Assembly: GCA_002011425.1 (NCBI GenBank)
Contig: MTNJ01000015.1
Coordinates: 1-63,099, forward strand
Direction of reading: 5' to 3'
DNA: 63,099 nucleotides
From: Candidatus Acetothermia bacterium JdFR-48
Lineage (GTDB): Bacteria; Bipolaricaulota; Bipolaricaulia; Bipolaricaulales; Bipolaricaulaceae
This document shows, piece by piece, positions 10,494-19,433 of the stretch. The position numbers and the translations under genes are program-made. The stretch's first letter is position 1. Every line of letters starts with the position of its first letter. The notes under the pieces are model-generated. The model was not told the origin of the DNA, did not search any database, and worked only from the letters and a program-made list of their open reading frames with translations.

Positions 10494-11108
10494 TCAAGGG
10501 GCACGGGTACTCCCGTGCCCCATTTTCTTCATGATCAGCGTGAGGACCTCCCTGGCCACCTCCTGGGGGGGACGGGAGGCGTCTATCACCCGGATCCATG
10601 GCGGCGGCGAGAGTACCCGCTGGGCCGCGAGCCGGAGCTCCACGACGTCGGGAGGGAACCCAGCGGAAATGAGCCTCTCCCTCCGCAGCTTCTCCGGCGC
10701 CTCGAGCCAGATGGCGAGGTCGAAGAGCTCCGGTGGGACATGTGGTGAGGAAAAGAGGAGTGCTCCCTCGATGAGGAGGGCCTCGGTGCCTTTCTCGCGT
10801 TCGCGGGAGACGGCCTCGTGGACGCGGGCTATAACGATGGGGTGCACAATATCTTCGAGTCTTTTTTTCATTTCGGGATTGGAAAAGACAAGTACTGCGA
10901 GCCTCCGGCGGTCGATAGAACCATCCGGCCGCAGGATCTTTCTTCCGAAGGCTTCGACAATCGCGCTATATGCGGGCCCTCCTGGCACGTAAGAGTCCCG
11001 GGCAATTTCGTCACAATCCAAGTGGACAAATCCGGGCCGACAGGCTAGCAGCTGACACACCGTGGATTTCCCGCTTCCCGCCGGCCCAGCTATCCCCACT
11101 GCTAACAT
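10494..11108 (-). CDS. coaE: dephospho-CoA kinase
   Basis: CoaE phosphorylates dephospho-CoA in the last step of CoA synthesis. The 204-aa product has the P-loop GPAGSGKSTV, the DCDEIARD segment, FGRKILRPDGSIDRRRLAVLVF and EDIVHPIV, all family hallmarks. GGGGAG sits directly before the ATG. It lies 32 nt downstream of the asparagine synthetase gene and is probably co-transcribed with it. Its last codons are embedded in the terminator hairpin of the opposing gene. Confidence 0.95.
   Translation of the reverse strand: MLAVGIAGPAGSGKSTVCQLLACRPGFVHLDCDEIARDSYVPGGPAYSAIVEAFGRKILRPDGSIDRRRLAVLVFSNPEMKKRLEDIVHPIVIARVHEAVSREREKGTEALLIEGALLFSSPHVPPELFDLAIWLEAPEKLRRERLISAGFPPDVVELRLAAQRVLSPPPWIRVIDASRPPQEVAREVLTLIMKKMGHGSTRAP
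10498..10525 (+). terminator. intrinsic terminator of the ferritin-like gene
   Basis: A perfect 10-bp stem, GGGGCACGGG (10498-10507) with CCCGTGCCCC (10512-10521), closes a TACT loop and is followed by ATTTTC on the plus strand. The opposite side has no T-run, so it should act on plus-strand transcripts only. Confidence 0.85.
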
Positions 11109-11140
11109 CTCCCCATATTAGCGGGGGGAGTGCGATGGGC

Positions 11141-12055
11141 CTAGATCAAGGACAGCTCTCCCGGTACACGGGGGAAGAGCCGCGTCTCGGCAACATGTGG
11201 AAGACCACAGACATAGCGCACGAGTCGCTCGATCCCGATACCGAAACCCGCAGAAGGTGGAAGGCCTTTCTCCGCGAGTGCCAACAATCCCTGGAACTGT
11301 GCCAAATCCAGGCCTTGGAGTTCGATGCGCTTACGGATCCGCTCGGGGAGGTACTCGCGCTCCCCACCCGAGAGGGCCTCGCCGTACCCCTCGGGATAGA
11401 GAAGGTCCATGTCGAGGAGAATGCCGGGACGTTTGGGGTCCTCCCGGTCGTAGAACTCCCGGACATCAATGGGGAAGTCGATGATCCAGACCGGAGTCTC
11501 CACCTCCTGAGAAAGCTTCACCTCGAACACTTCGCCGAAACGACGACGTGCCTCATGGTAAGTGAAAGCTGGGAAGGGCCTCTTGGGCACAGGGAGCTCT
11601 CTCCCTAAAGCCTCGAGTTCCGCCCAACACTGCTCCTTCACCCGTGAGAGGACGTGCACGAGGAACCGTTCGCCCAGGTCCATGAGCTCCTCGCGGCTGC
11701 CGTTCCGGACCTCGAGGTCGAGCTGTACGAATTCCCAAAGGTGTCTTCCCGTTTCCTTCCAGTCCGGAGGTTCCACCCGGATGTTGGGCGAGAAGCTGAA
11801 GATCTTCGCACAGACTGATACGGCGGCCTGTTTGTGGAAGATCATGGAGCGAGTGAGGTGCCAGTGGCCGCCGTAAGCCTCGATCACGGCCCGATCGGTG
11901 TTATGGCGCAGGGGATCGGTGAGAGGGGCCACGATTACAGGGAGGAGTTCCACGAACCCCTCGTTCTGCAGGAACTCCCGTGCAGCCCAGATGACCTCGC
12001 TTCCCACTTTGAGGATCGCTGCTTTCCTTTCACGCTCTCTGTCACTCACGAACAT
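11141..12055 (-). CDS. asparagine synthetase related to AsnRS (archaeal AS-AR type)
   Basis: The 304-aa protein is a class II aminoacyl-tRNA-synthetase catalytic core without an anticodon-binding domain. Visible are FSFSPNIRVEPPD, RHLWEFVQLDLEVRNG (motif 2 region) and GFGIGIERLVRYVCGL (motif 3). This matches the archaeal AsnRS paralogue shown in Pyrococcus abyssi to make asparagine from aspartate, ammonia and ATP. A tRNA ligase is unlikely because no OB-fold is present. GGGGGG precedes the ATG at 12055. Such genes are uncommon in bacteria, so transfer from archaea is a reasonable inference. coaE follows 32 nt downstream. Confidence 0.8.
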   Translation of the reverse strand: MFVSDRERERKAAILKVGSEVIWAAREFLQNEGFVELLPVIVAPLTDPLRHNTDRAVIEAYGGHWHLTRSMIFHKQAAVSVCAKIFSFSPNIRVEPPDWKETGRHLWEFVQLDLEVRNGSREELMDLGERFLVHVLSRVKEQCWAELEALGRELPVPKRPFPAFTYHEARRRFGEVFEVKLSQEVETPVWIIDFPIDVREFYDREDPKRPGILLDMDLLYPEGYGEALSGGEREYLPERIRKRIELQGLDLAQFQGLLALAEKGLPPSAGFGIGIERLVRYVCGLPHVAETRLFPRVPGELSLI

Positions 12056-12094
12056 GATTACCCCCCTTGAGCGAAACTTGAAGGAAAAGGACCA

Positions 12095-12122
12095 CCCCTC
12101 GACCGAGGGGACCTACGCTCGG
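12095..12122 (-). promoter_or_regulatory. competing hairpins in the leader of the asparagine synthetase gene
   Basis: On the minus strand, about 40-67 nt before the start codon, CCGAG/CTCGG (12118-12122 with 12103-12107) and CCCCTC/GAGGGG (12095-12110, GGTC loop) share bases and cannot form together. The second is followed by TGGTCCTTTTCC. The layout resembles an attenuator but the T-run is short and displaced. Confidence 0.3.
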
Positions 12123-13337
12123 GGAAACGTGCTCAGATGAGTTCGTTCAGTTCACGCCCCGTGGGGGGCGTTATTGGCGGGGCCCAAGGGGGAAGAATTC
12201 TTCAGCAGGAAAACATAGTCCTTCATACTCATCACCCCGCCAGTTGAGATCGACCACATTATAGGAACTGTTACAAGACTGGACAAGTGCTGCCGCGGAT
12301 GGAGGAAGCCCGCGGGAGTTCCCCGAGAAAATCAAGTTGCGGAACGTTAACGCCTCGGCCCTTCTCTTCGCGAGTTCTCGTGACGCTCCTTCAGGGGCCC
12401 CGTACCAGGCAGTCTCGGAGAACTGCTGTGTGTCCACGCTTATCTCCGTTGCCCAAGGCGCGAGCTCGGACAGGATCTCGGAGGACGAGGCGACGATCGA
12501 GTTCGCAAGGTGGCGTAAGGGGAAGCCCGTTAGAGGCCCGGGCTTACTGGTGTGGGACGAACATCTGGGCCTGTGTCCACGCCGCACGCTCATCGCCGGG
12601 GCTCCCTCTAGGCGTGGTCCAGGACGGTGGACTGCCATCAAGGGGGTTGACCACCCCTTAAAAGGTGGAGGAGCACAGAGGGCGGGAATCGAGCACCTGT
12701 GAGGCAGGTTACTTTTTTCACGGAAGCCACCGGCGCATATATCGCCGGATAGGGAAAGGAGAAAGGATGGGACTGAAGTTCAGTCCAACCTCTCCTCACG
12801 GATGGAGAAGTTCTCGGTGGTATTTCAATCCAAGAGTGGAAAAGAGGCCTACCTCGTGTGTGGGTGTGCATCCTTGGGCGGGTCGAGAGGCCCTAGGGAG
12901 GTTTCACCGAAGTGGCGTGTACTACGACCAAAGTGCCCTCGATGATATACATGGCACCGAGATTCGACTCGCGCAGCGTTTTTTCCTCCCCCAGCAAAAG
13001 GCCTCGCCGAAGATCACTTGATAGCCCTTTCCGGCGAGTTTGTCGTTAGCGCATCTAGATGGGGCAAGCCCGATGTTTGAGGGAGCCGTTTCCAAGATGT
13101 TCTCGAATGGGCCACCGCCGGATTCAGCCCTTCGTTATCCCCGACGACCTCTTGGGGATGCTGGACCAGGAAATGGGACCCCATGACCGCTGGTCCCGCA
13201 GGAATTACGACCATTTGGTCAGTCTTAATTCATCTCTGCCGGGAAGCCCCGTTGCGGATACACTCTCGATTGCCCTCGAGTTTTGAGAAGGTGGTCCTCT
13301 GTGGGTGTGATGTGTGCCACGGACCACTGGAAGAGAT
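12123..13337. other. long stretch without a recognisable gene
   Basis: About 1.2 kb between the asparagine synthetase leader and the promoter of the 13406 gene. Short reading frames exist on both strands (for example 12171-12641 minus and 12337-12702 plus), but none has a credible ribosome-binding site, family motif or conserved-looking composition. Small hairpins are present (CCGGCG/CGCCGG at 12730-12748 and AAGGGG/CCCCTT near 12640-12660). I could not match any tRNA, tmRNA, RNase P or SRP RNA signature. It may be decayed coding sequence. Confidence 0.5.
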
Positions 13338-13366
13338 TTGCTTATGATAGAACTTTGCCATAAAAA
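13338..13366 (+). promoter_or_regulatory. probable promoter of the 13406 gene
   Basis: TTGCTT (13338-13343) and TAAAAA (13361-13366) are separated by 17 nt, 40 nt before the ATG, in a locally AT-rich stretch. Confidence 0.45.
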
Positions 13367-13405
13367 AGATTGAGTTTTCGTGAGCTTTGCCGAGGAGGGG
13401 GAAAG

Positions 13406-14407
13406 ATGAAGATGAAAAGAGGTTCGATCCTCTTATTCGCCTTCCTTCTAGGGGGCATGTGTGGAGCCGTGGAGCTCGTGCGCTTCGAGAGCACAGGGAA
13501 CTTTGCCGGGGGGATGTACTGGCTCGAAGACGTAAAGCTACACCACAAAGCGGTGTGGGAATTTGTGGGTGTGCCGCAGGGAGTGATCACGTTGCGGCTC
13601 GAGGCGTTTGCGCAGGTTGAATGTCGCAAGATACGTGATAACCGAGTTTATCTCAGGCTTTTCTATCGTGCTCCCACCGATAAGAGGTGGGAGGCAACGG
13701 ACATTGCCCTCGGGCCAGCCGGCGAAGCACGTGGAGGCCTCTTGCCTCTGGTGGGCGAAGTTTCGTTCTCATGGCTCGAAGGAAAATCGTTAGAAGTGAT
13801 GATAAAGCGTACATATTCTTGTGATCCTCACATCGGTATCGGTAGGGAGAGCTTGAGCTTCCCTGCCAAGGCACCCAAGGTCGTTCCCGTTCCGTCGCCT
13901 CCTCCCCCGGCCCCCACACCCACCCCGCCGCCCCCGCCTCCCGCGCCTTGTTATGAGATTCCCGGAGCCATATGTTTCCCCGATGGTGAAGCCTTAAAAG
14001 CGGCTTACGGGATCGAGGTGCCAGAAGTGCCTATCGAGGAAAGAACGCTCCTTCCCGAGACCGCGAGCCCTCAGGAAGCGTACGTCCTTGGCCCTGGGCA
14101 CTATTGGGGCGTATTGGGTGGAGAGCTCGAGCCCGGAGGTGTGCCGGACACACAAGATTGGTACAAGATTCCGCTCGAGCCCGGCAAGGCTGCGGTGGTT
14201 TATATCGAACACATTGGCCTCTGGGACTATGAAGTCTTTATTTACGACATCTGCGGACACTATCAAGAGCAAACTGCACGGGAAGTGAATTACTGTCTCA
14301 TTCCCTATACTGAAGATGTCCAGACCTATCTCTTGCGGGTTTTCCGCCGTAAAGGCGCTGGGGAGTACCTCATTTCTGTGTTCTACGTGGACCTTTGCAA
14401 ACAGTGA
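13406..14407 (+). CDS. secreted two-domain protein with proline-rich linker
   Basis: The 333-aa protein starts with a signal peptide (MKMKRGSILLFAFLLGGMCGA). An N-terminal beta-rich domain of ~130 residues is followed by a linker at about residues 160-180 made almost entirely of Pro, Ala, Thr and Val (PPPPAPTPTPPPPPPAP). The C-terminal ~130 residues contain PDTQDWYKIPLEPGKAAVVY and LLRVFRRKGAGEYLISV, resembling the PPC-type beta-sandwich domains found on extracellular proteins. GAGGAGGGG lies just before the ATG. The gene stands alone. The function is unknown; an envelope or extracellular binding role is an inference. Confidence 0.7.
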   Translation: MKMKRGSILLFAFLLGGMCGAVELVRFESTGNFAGGMYWLEDVKLHHKAVWEFVGVPQGVITLRLEAFAQVECRKIRDNRVYLRLFYRAPTDKRWEATDIALGPAGEARGGLLPLVGEVSFSWLEGKSLEVMIKRTYSCDPHIGIGRESLSFPAKAPKVVPVPSPPPPAPTPTPPPPPPAPCYEIPGAICFPDGEALKAAYGIEVPEVPIEERTLLPETASPQEAYVLGPGHYWGVLGGELEPGGVPDTQDWYKIPLEPGKAAVVYIEHIGLWDYEVFIYDICGHYQEQTAREVNYCLIPYTEDVQTYLLRVFRRKGAGEYLISVFYVDLCKQ

Positions 14408-14879
14408 GGGTAGAAGCTTATTCTTGAACACGTCGAGCAGAGCAGTACTTTATTGATTGGTCACCGGCCCATGGATAGGATGCCTCACTGGTTCATCCCG
14501 ACCTGGGATATGAACTCATCCGCTTACGTTATGAAAATGTTCTACCCCCTCGATCTAGGATTCGTACGTGAGAAAGAAATCGAATGGTGGAGATCTTCCT
14601 CAAAGTTTCCACATCTCCGTAAGTTCGAGCCCATGAGATCGACGGGGTATCCCTTCGTCTCAATTGTGTTGCAAACGGTTGAATCTTCTGATGAAATTTA
14701 AACTGCGTTTCTGTCGGGATGAGAATTCAGTTGAGAATAACGAGCGTTGCGGAATTTATGGCCGTATACAAAGTCGAGACAATGCTCCGATCACGGTTTA
14801 CTTACTTGGCCGACCGAGGGTTTCCCGGTATCCTCATTCCTCCGAGAGTGCGCTTCAAATAACAAAGGGAGGCAGTAGT
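14408..14879. other. intergenic stretch without a recognisable gene
   Basis: AT-richer sequence between the secreted protein and the hydrogenase promoter. Short frames (14453-14701, 14664-14957) have no ribosome-binding sites or recognisable motifs. Confidence 0.5.
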
Positions 14880-14908
14880 TTGAGAGAAAAAGGAAACAAA
14901 AGTACATT
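14880..14908 (+). promoter_or_regulatory. probable promoter of the hydrogenase operon
   Basis: TTGAGA (14880-14885) and TACATT (14903-14908) have a 17-nt spacer made largely of A. The predicted leader to hoxU is about 72 nt. Confidence 0.5.
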
Positions 14909-14985
14909 CCTCATGAATCCCGTTTGTCACATTGCCTTCGCGCAGATATCGGAGTGATTGCTCCGGAAGAACAAGAGGTGATGAG

Positions 14986-15690
14986 ATGATAACTTTGAAG
15001 CTTGATGGACAAGAAGTGCAGGCTAGAAAAGGCCAGACAATCCTCGAGGTCGCGATGGAGAACGGGATCAGGATCCCCACCCTCTGCTATCTAGAGGGTC
15101 TCTCCCCCAAAGGAACCTGCAGGCTTTGTTTGGTGGAGGTGACCAATTGGAACGGGAAACTTGTCCCAGCCTGCGTCACTCCCGTGGAGGAGGGATTGGA
15201 AGTAATTACTCGTAGCGAACGCTTGGACCAAATCCGGCGCACAATTCTCGAGATGCTTTTCCTCGAACGAAACCACATTTGTTCCTTCTGTGTCTCAAAC
15301 GGCCACTGCGAACTCCAAGACCTCGCGGTGGAGCTGGGAATGGACCACGTGACGTTTCCCTACCGCTATCCCGGACTCGACATGGACTTGAGCCACGAGG
15401 GGTTTGGGCTCGACCACAACCGTTGTGTCGTCTGCAGCCGATGTATACGCGCCTGTTCCGAAGTGGAAGGTGCTTTTACTTGGGGGTTTCAGGGGCGTGG
15501 GGTCGGTACCATGGTGGCCATCGACCTGGGCGTCCCATGGGGCCTCTCCGAAACCTGTACATCCTGCGGCAAGTGTGTTCAGGCTTGCCCCACCGGGGCT
15601 CTATTCGAGAAGGGTGTTGCTACCGCGGCCCAACTGAAGAGCCCGGAGATCATCCGGGAAGTTACGGAAAGGAGGCCCCGTGTCTTCTAA
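14986..15690 (+). CDS. hoxU: [NiFe] hydrogenase diaphorase subunit HoxU
   Basis: This 234-aa iron-sulfur subunit passes electrons between the hydrogenase module and the flavin subunit. The N-terminal [2Fe-2S] domain has PTLCYLEGLSPKGTCRLCLV. Next comes HICSFCVSNGHCEL, and then two [4Fe-4S] clusters, CVVCSRCIRAC and CTSCGKCVQACPTGAL. It resembles the N-terminal part of NuoG but stops before the molybdopterin-like domain, as HoxU does. The ATG at 14986 is preceded by AGAGGTG. It is first in hoxUYHEF and overlaps hoxY by 11 bp. Confidence 0.92.
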   Translation: MITLKLDGQEVQARKGQTILEVAMENGIRIPTLCYLEGLSPKGTCRLCLVEVTNWNGKLVPACVTPVEEGLEVITRSERLDQIRRTILEMLFLERNHICSFCVSNGHCELQDLAVELGMDHVTFPYRYPGLDMDLSHEGFGLDHNRCVVCSRCIRACSEVEGAFTWGFQGRGVGTMVAIDLGVPWGLSETCTSCGKCVQACPTGALFEKGVATAAQLKSPEIIREVTERRPRVF

Positions 15691-16210
15691 GGTGCGCGTG
15701 GCCACTATGTGGTTCTCCGGTTGCTCCGGCTGCCATATGGCGTTCTTGGACCTGGATGAGCGCTTAATAGAGCTCAGAGAACTCGCCGAGATCGTCTATT
15801 CACCTATCGTGGACCTCAAGGAAATCCCCAACGGGATCGACGTCGCGCTCATTGAGGGTACGGTGAACACCACGGAGCAGCTCGAGCACCTCCGGGAGAT
15901 CCGGAGGAAGGCGAAGTTTGTAGTAGCTTTCGGAGACTGCGCTATTACGGGGAACGTCCCCTCCATCAGAAATCCCGGTCCTCGGGATGAAATGCTCCAG
16001 GCGGTTTACGGAGATGGCCACCTGCCCGGGCTCAAAGAGGGGGTGGTCCCGGCCATACTTCCCGACGCGCTCCCCCTCCAGGCCTACGTGAGGGTGGACT
16101 ATTACATCCCCGGGTGTCCGCCCGATGCCGACCGCATTTGGAAATTCATCGTGACCCTGATCAAAGAAGGGGAGCCGCGCTTGGAGGGCGAGGAGATACG
16201 CTTCGGCTAA
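15680..16210 (+). CDS. hoxY: [NiFe] hydrogenase small subunit HoxY
   Basis: The 176-aa small subunit holds the proximal [4Fe-4S] cluster next to the NiFe site. Ligand motifs are FSGCSGCHMAFLDLDE, FGDCAITGNVPS and YIPGCPPDAD. There is no twin-arginine signal, so the enzyme is cytoplasmic, and the short length fits group 3 hydrogenases. The GTG start at 15680 has AAAGGAGG upstream and lies inside the end of hoxU. hoxH begins 12 nt after its stop. Confidence 0.93.
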   Translation: MSSKVRVATMWFSGCSGCHMAFLDLDERLIELRELAEIVYSPIVDLKEIPNGIDVALIEGTVNTTEQLEHLREIRRKAKFVVAFGDCAITGNVPSIRNPGPRDEMLQAVYGDGHLPGLKEGVVPAILPDALPLQAYVRVDYYIPGCPPDADRIWKFIVTLIKEGEPRLEGEEIRFG

Positions 16211-16222
16211 AAAGGAGAGGAG

Positions 16223-17647
16223 ATGGAAAGGTTAAGGAAAATCCCGGTGACACGCATCGAAGGCCATGGCCTCATAACGATCAAGCTCGATGAAGACGGA
16301 AAGGTGAAGGAAGCGAAGTTCCATGTAACCGAGGTCCGGGGGTTCGAGTACTTCTGTCGCGGACGGACCGTGTGGGAAATGCCAGGGCTCACGGCACGAA
16401 TCTGTGGCATCTGTCCCGTGTCACACCTTCTCTGCTCCGCCAAGGCTGGGGATGCCATCCTGGCGGCCAAGGTCCCGGAAGCTGCACACAAGCTCCGCCG
16501 GCTCATGAACCTGGGCCAGATCATCCAGTCCCACGCGCTCTCCTTCTTCCACCTCTCGGGGGCAGATCTCTTCCTGGGGTGGGATGAGGACCCCGCTGTG
16601 AGGAACGTTTTCGGTCTCATGGAGCGGTACCCCGAGCTCGCCCGAGACGGGATCAAGCTCCGGGCTTTCGGCCAACGGGTGATCGAGCTCCTGGGAGGAC
16701 GGAGGATCCACCCCGCTTGGGCAGTCCCGGGCGGGGTGGAGTACCCGCTGGACGAGGAACGGCGGGACGAGATAAGTGAGGGCCTTCCGGAGGCGAAACG
16801 GATCATCGAGCGGACCCTCTCTCTCTTCGAGGAGAACCTCCCCCGTTGGCGAGAGGAGATAGAGACCTTCGGGAACTTCCCGAGCCTCTTCATGTCACTG
16901 GTGGCAGAGGATGGGACCTGGGAGCATTACGCGGGCGCGATCCGCTTCGTGGACGCTGAAGGGGAGGTAATCGCCGACGGGCTCTCCCCAGCCCGTTACC
17001 TCGACTACATCGCCGAGGCGGTGGAGCCCTGGAGCTTCCTCAAGTTCCCCTATTACAAGGAGCACGGGTATCCGGAGGGGGTGTACCGGGTGGGGCCCCT
17101 CGCGCGTCTGAACACGTGCGAGCGTATGGGGACTCCGCTCGCAGATGAAGCCTTGAAGCGTTTCCGTACGTCCGCCGGGGGCAAGGTTGTAACCTCTTCC
17201 TTCCTCTATCACTACGCCCGCCTCATCGAGATCCTGGGGTGCATTGAACGTATCGAGCGCATGATGGACGACCCAGACCTCCTCTCCCCGCGTGTCCGGG
17301 CCGACGCCGGGATAAACGAGCTCGAGGGAGTAGGTGTGCACGAGGCGCCCCGGGGGACTCTCTTCCACCACTACCGCGTGGACGAAGATGGCGTGATCCA
17401 ATGGGTGAACTTCATCATCTCCACGGGACACAACAACATGGCCATGAACCGCACCGTGCAGCAGATTGCGGCCCACTACTTACAGGGAGGTGATTTGAGC
17501 GAGGGGCTCATCAATCGCTTGGAGGGCGGAATTCGTGCCTACGATCCCTGTCTCTCCTGTTCGGTACACGCCACGGGCCGGATGCCCCTCGTAGTGAAAC
17601 TCATCGGCCCTGATGGGAAGATCATTCGGGAAAGGAGCCTCCAGTGA
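16223..17647 (+). CDS. hoxH: [NiFe] hydrogenase large subunit HoxH
   Basis: The 474-aa catalytic subunit carries both nickel-binding CxxC motifs: [10 protein letters not shown] near residue 60 and [12 protein letters not shown] near residue 450. About 24 residues follow the second motif, as expected for a precursor trimmed by a maturation protease. The N-terminal VTRIEGHG is typical. With HoxY it forms the reversible hydrogenase module of group 3 enzymes. No maturation gene (hyp or hoxW type) is in the window. The last bases overlap the hoxE start as GTGA. Confidence 0.95.
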   Translation: MERLRKIPVTRIEGHGLITIKLDEDGKVKEAKFHVTEVRGFEYFCRGRTVWEMPGLTARICGICPVSHLLCSAKAGDAILAAKVPEAAHKLRRLMNLGQIIQSHALSFFHLSGADLFLGWDEDPAVRNVFGLMERYPELARDGIKLRAFGQRVIELLGGRRIHPAWAVPGGVEYPLDEERRDEISEGLPEAKRIIERTLSLFEENLPRWREEIETFGNFPSLFMSLVAEDGTWEHYAGAIRFVDAEGEVIADGLSPARYLDYIAEAVEPWSFLKFPYYKEHGYPEGVYRVGPLARLNTCERMGTPLADEALKRFRTSAGGKVVTSSFLYHYARLIEILGCIERIERMMDDPDLLSPRVRADAGINELEGVGVHEAPRGTLFHHYRVDEDGVIQWVNFIISTGHNNMAMNRTVQQIAAHYLQGGDLSEGLINRLEGGIRAYDPCLSCSVHATGRMPLVVKLIGPDGKIIRERSLQ

Positions 17648-18138
17648 GGGAAGGACGGATATTGCTCGCGAGACGCGTCAACCGCCAAGAGATAGTGAGG
17701 AAATTTCCGCGGCGAGAGGACCAACTTCTCCCACTTCTTCATGCCTTACAACGGGCCAATCCTCAGAATTACCTCACCCCGGACGATCTACGGGCGGCGG
17801 CAGAACACTTACGCCTCCCCCTCGCTGCTGTCTACGATGCTGTGACCTTCTATTCCATGTTCTCCCTCTTCCCCCGAGGGAGGCACATTATCCGCGTCTG
17901 TCGTTCCCCCACCTGCCATCTCCTTGGCGCCATCCCTCTCATCGAAGCCCTTGAGCGGGAGCTCGGCATCCGGATCGGAGAGACGACCCCCGACGGCTTC
18001 TTCACGCTGGAGGCCGTGAGTTGTCTCGGGCTTTGTGACCGAGCCCCAGCACTGATGATCGACGGGGAGTCTTTCGGCCCGCTGGCCCCGAAGGATGTGA
18101 GAGAGCTCCTCACGCAGTATCGGGAGGTCAAGCGATGA
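17644..18138 (+). CDS. hoxE: hydrogenase diaphorase subunit HoxE (NuoE-like)
   Basis: The 164-aa thioredoxin-like [2Fe-2S] protein has the four-cysteine pattern CRSPTC and CLGLCDRAP, and the helical N-terminal segment with [11 protein letters not shown]. It is homologous to NuoE of complex I. GTG start overlapping the hoxH stop; its own stop overlaps the hoxF ATG (ATGA). The tight coupling argues for stoichiometric assembly of a five-subunit complex. Confidence 0.92.
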   Translation: MREGRILLARRVNRQEIVRKFPRREDQLLPLLHALQRANPQNYLTPDDLRAAAEHLRLPLAAVYDAVTFYSMFSLFPRGRHIIRVCRSPTCHLLGAIPLIEALERELGIRIGETTPDGFFTLEAVSCLGLCDRAPALMIDGESFGPLAPKDVRELLTQYREVKR

Positions 18139-19433
18139 AGGCTTTCGCCGAAAAGAAGGTGCTCCTCAGCAATGTGGGTGCCATCGACCCCGAGCGGATC
18201 GAGGATTACCTTGACCGTGGAGGGTACGAGGGCTTGAGGGCAGCGTTGAAGCGCTCCCCGGCGGAGGTGGTGGGGGAAATTAAAGAGTCCCGCCTCCGCG
18301 GCCGGGGTGGAGCTGGTTTCCCCACGGGGCTCAAATGGGAACTCGTCCTCAAATCTCGGGCCAAGACCCGCTACGTCGTCTGCAACGCAGACGAGGGGGA
18401 GCCCGGCACTTTCAAGGACAGGGTCCTTATGGAGGGCGATCCCCACCGCCTCATCGAGGGGATGACGATCTGCGGCTATGCCGTGGGGGCGAAGCGAGGC
18501 TTTATCTACGTGCGCGGCGAGTATGCCCTCTCCATTCGCCGCTTGGAGCGGGCCATCTCCCAGGCGCGGCAGCGGGGGCTCCTGGGTCGGAAGATCCTGG
18601 GGAGCGATTTCTCCTTCGACCTGGAGGTCCGCGCCGGGGCCGGCGCATACGTCTGTGGGGAGGAAACTGCACTCTTGGAGTCCTTGGAAGGAAAACGTGG
18701 CTGGCCCAGGATTCGGCCCCCCTTCCCCGTCGATTACGGCTTCCGTGGGAAACCCACGGTGGTGAACAACGTAGAGACTTTGGCTAACGTTCCCGAGATC
18801 ATGTGCCGCGGGGCCGCGTGGTATCGGACCCTCGGGACTGGGGACTCTCCGGGGACGAAGCTCTACCCCCTCTCAGGAGCGTTGAATCGCCCCAGGCTTG
18901 TGGAGGCGGAAATGGGAGTACCTCTCCGGACTCTAATCTATGATTTTGGGGGTGGTCTCCCAGGGGGAAGGGAACTGAAGGGGGTCCTGGTGGGCGGCGC
19001 CGCCGGGGCCTTCCTCGCACCGGAGGAACTGGACGTTCCCATGGACTTCAAGTCCCTTTGGGAAATCGGTGCGGGGCTCGGATCTGGGGCAGTCCTGGTT
19101 TTCGACGAAACCGCCTGTGTGATCGATGTCCTATGGTCAGTGCTTTCGTTCTTCGCCCATGAGGCCTGCGGTCAATGTACACCGTGCCGGGTGGGCACCG
19201 TAATCCTCCTCTCTCTCCTCGAAAAAGTGCAAAATGGGAGCGGGGATCCCGCGGTTTTGGAGAAGATGCTCAAGGTGACGCACCTCATGAAGGTTGCATC
19301 CCTCTGCCCCTTGGGGCAATCTGTAAGGCTCCCGGTGGAGACGGCGTTGGAAAAGTTTCGCAGGGAGTTCGAATCTCATCTAAAAGAAGGCCCTTGCCCA
19401 CAATGTAAGGCCACGACGGAGGTACACGCTTGA
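18135..19433 (+). CDS. hoxF: hydrogenase diaphorase flavoprotein HoxF (NuoF-like)
   Basis: The 432-aa subunit binds FMN, NAD(H) or NADP(H) and a [4Fe-4S] cluster. Motifs are the nucleotide-binding GRGGAGFPTGLKWE, NADEGEPGTFKDR, AGAYVCGEETALLESLEG and the cluster ligands CGQCTPCRVG plus a later SLCPLGQS. A short C-terminal tail has an extra CPQC pair. It lacks an N-terminal thioredoxin-like fusion, since that role is played by HoxE. Whether NAD, NADP or an electron-bifurcating partner is used cannot be read from the sequence. Confidence 0.94.
   Translation: MKAFAEKKVLLSNVGAIDPERIEDYLDRGGYEGLRAALKRSPAEVVGEIKESRLRGRGGAGFPTGLKWELVLKSRAKTRYVVCNADEGEPGTFKDRVLMEGDPHRLIEGMTICGYAVGAKRGFIYVRGEYALSIRRLERAISQARQRGLLGRKILGSDFSFDLEVRAGAGAYVCGEETALLESLEGKRGWPRIRPPFPVDYGFRGKPTVVNNVETLANVPEIMCRGAAWYRTLGTGDSPGTKLYPLSGALNRPRLVEAEMGVPLRTLIYDFGGGLPGGRELKGVLVGGAAGAFLAPEELDVPMDFKSLWEIGAGLGSGAVLVFDETACVIDVLWSVLSFFAHEACGQCTPCRVGTVILLSLLEKVQNGSGDPAVLEKMLKVTHLMKVASLCPLGQSVRLPVETALEKFRREFESHLKEGPCPQCKATTEVHA

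Noticed and set aside
12060..12180. T-box riboswitch before the asparagine synthetase gene
   Set aside because: Only a partial AGGGGTGGTCC match; no stem I, specifier loop or true terminator hairpin.
12664..12700. Minus-strand sequence resembling a tmRNA 3' end (TCGATTCCCGCC...CTCCACC)
   Set aside because: No matching 5' end with GGTTTCGACG and no tag-peptide frame could be found within 400 bp.
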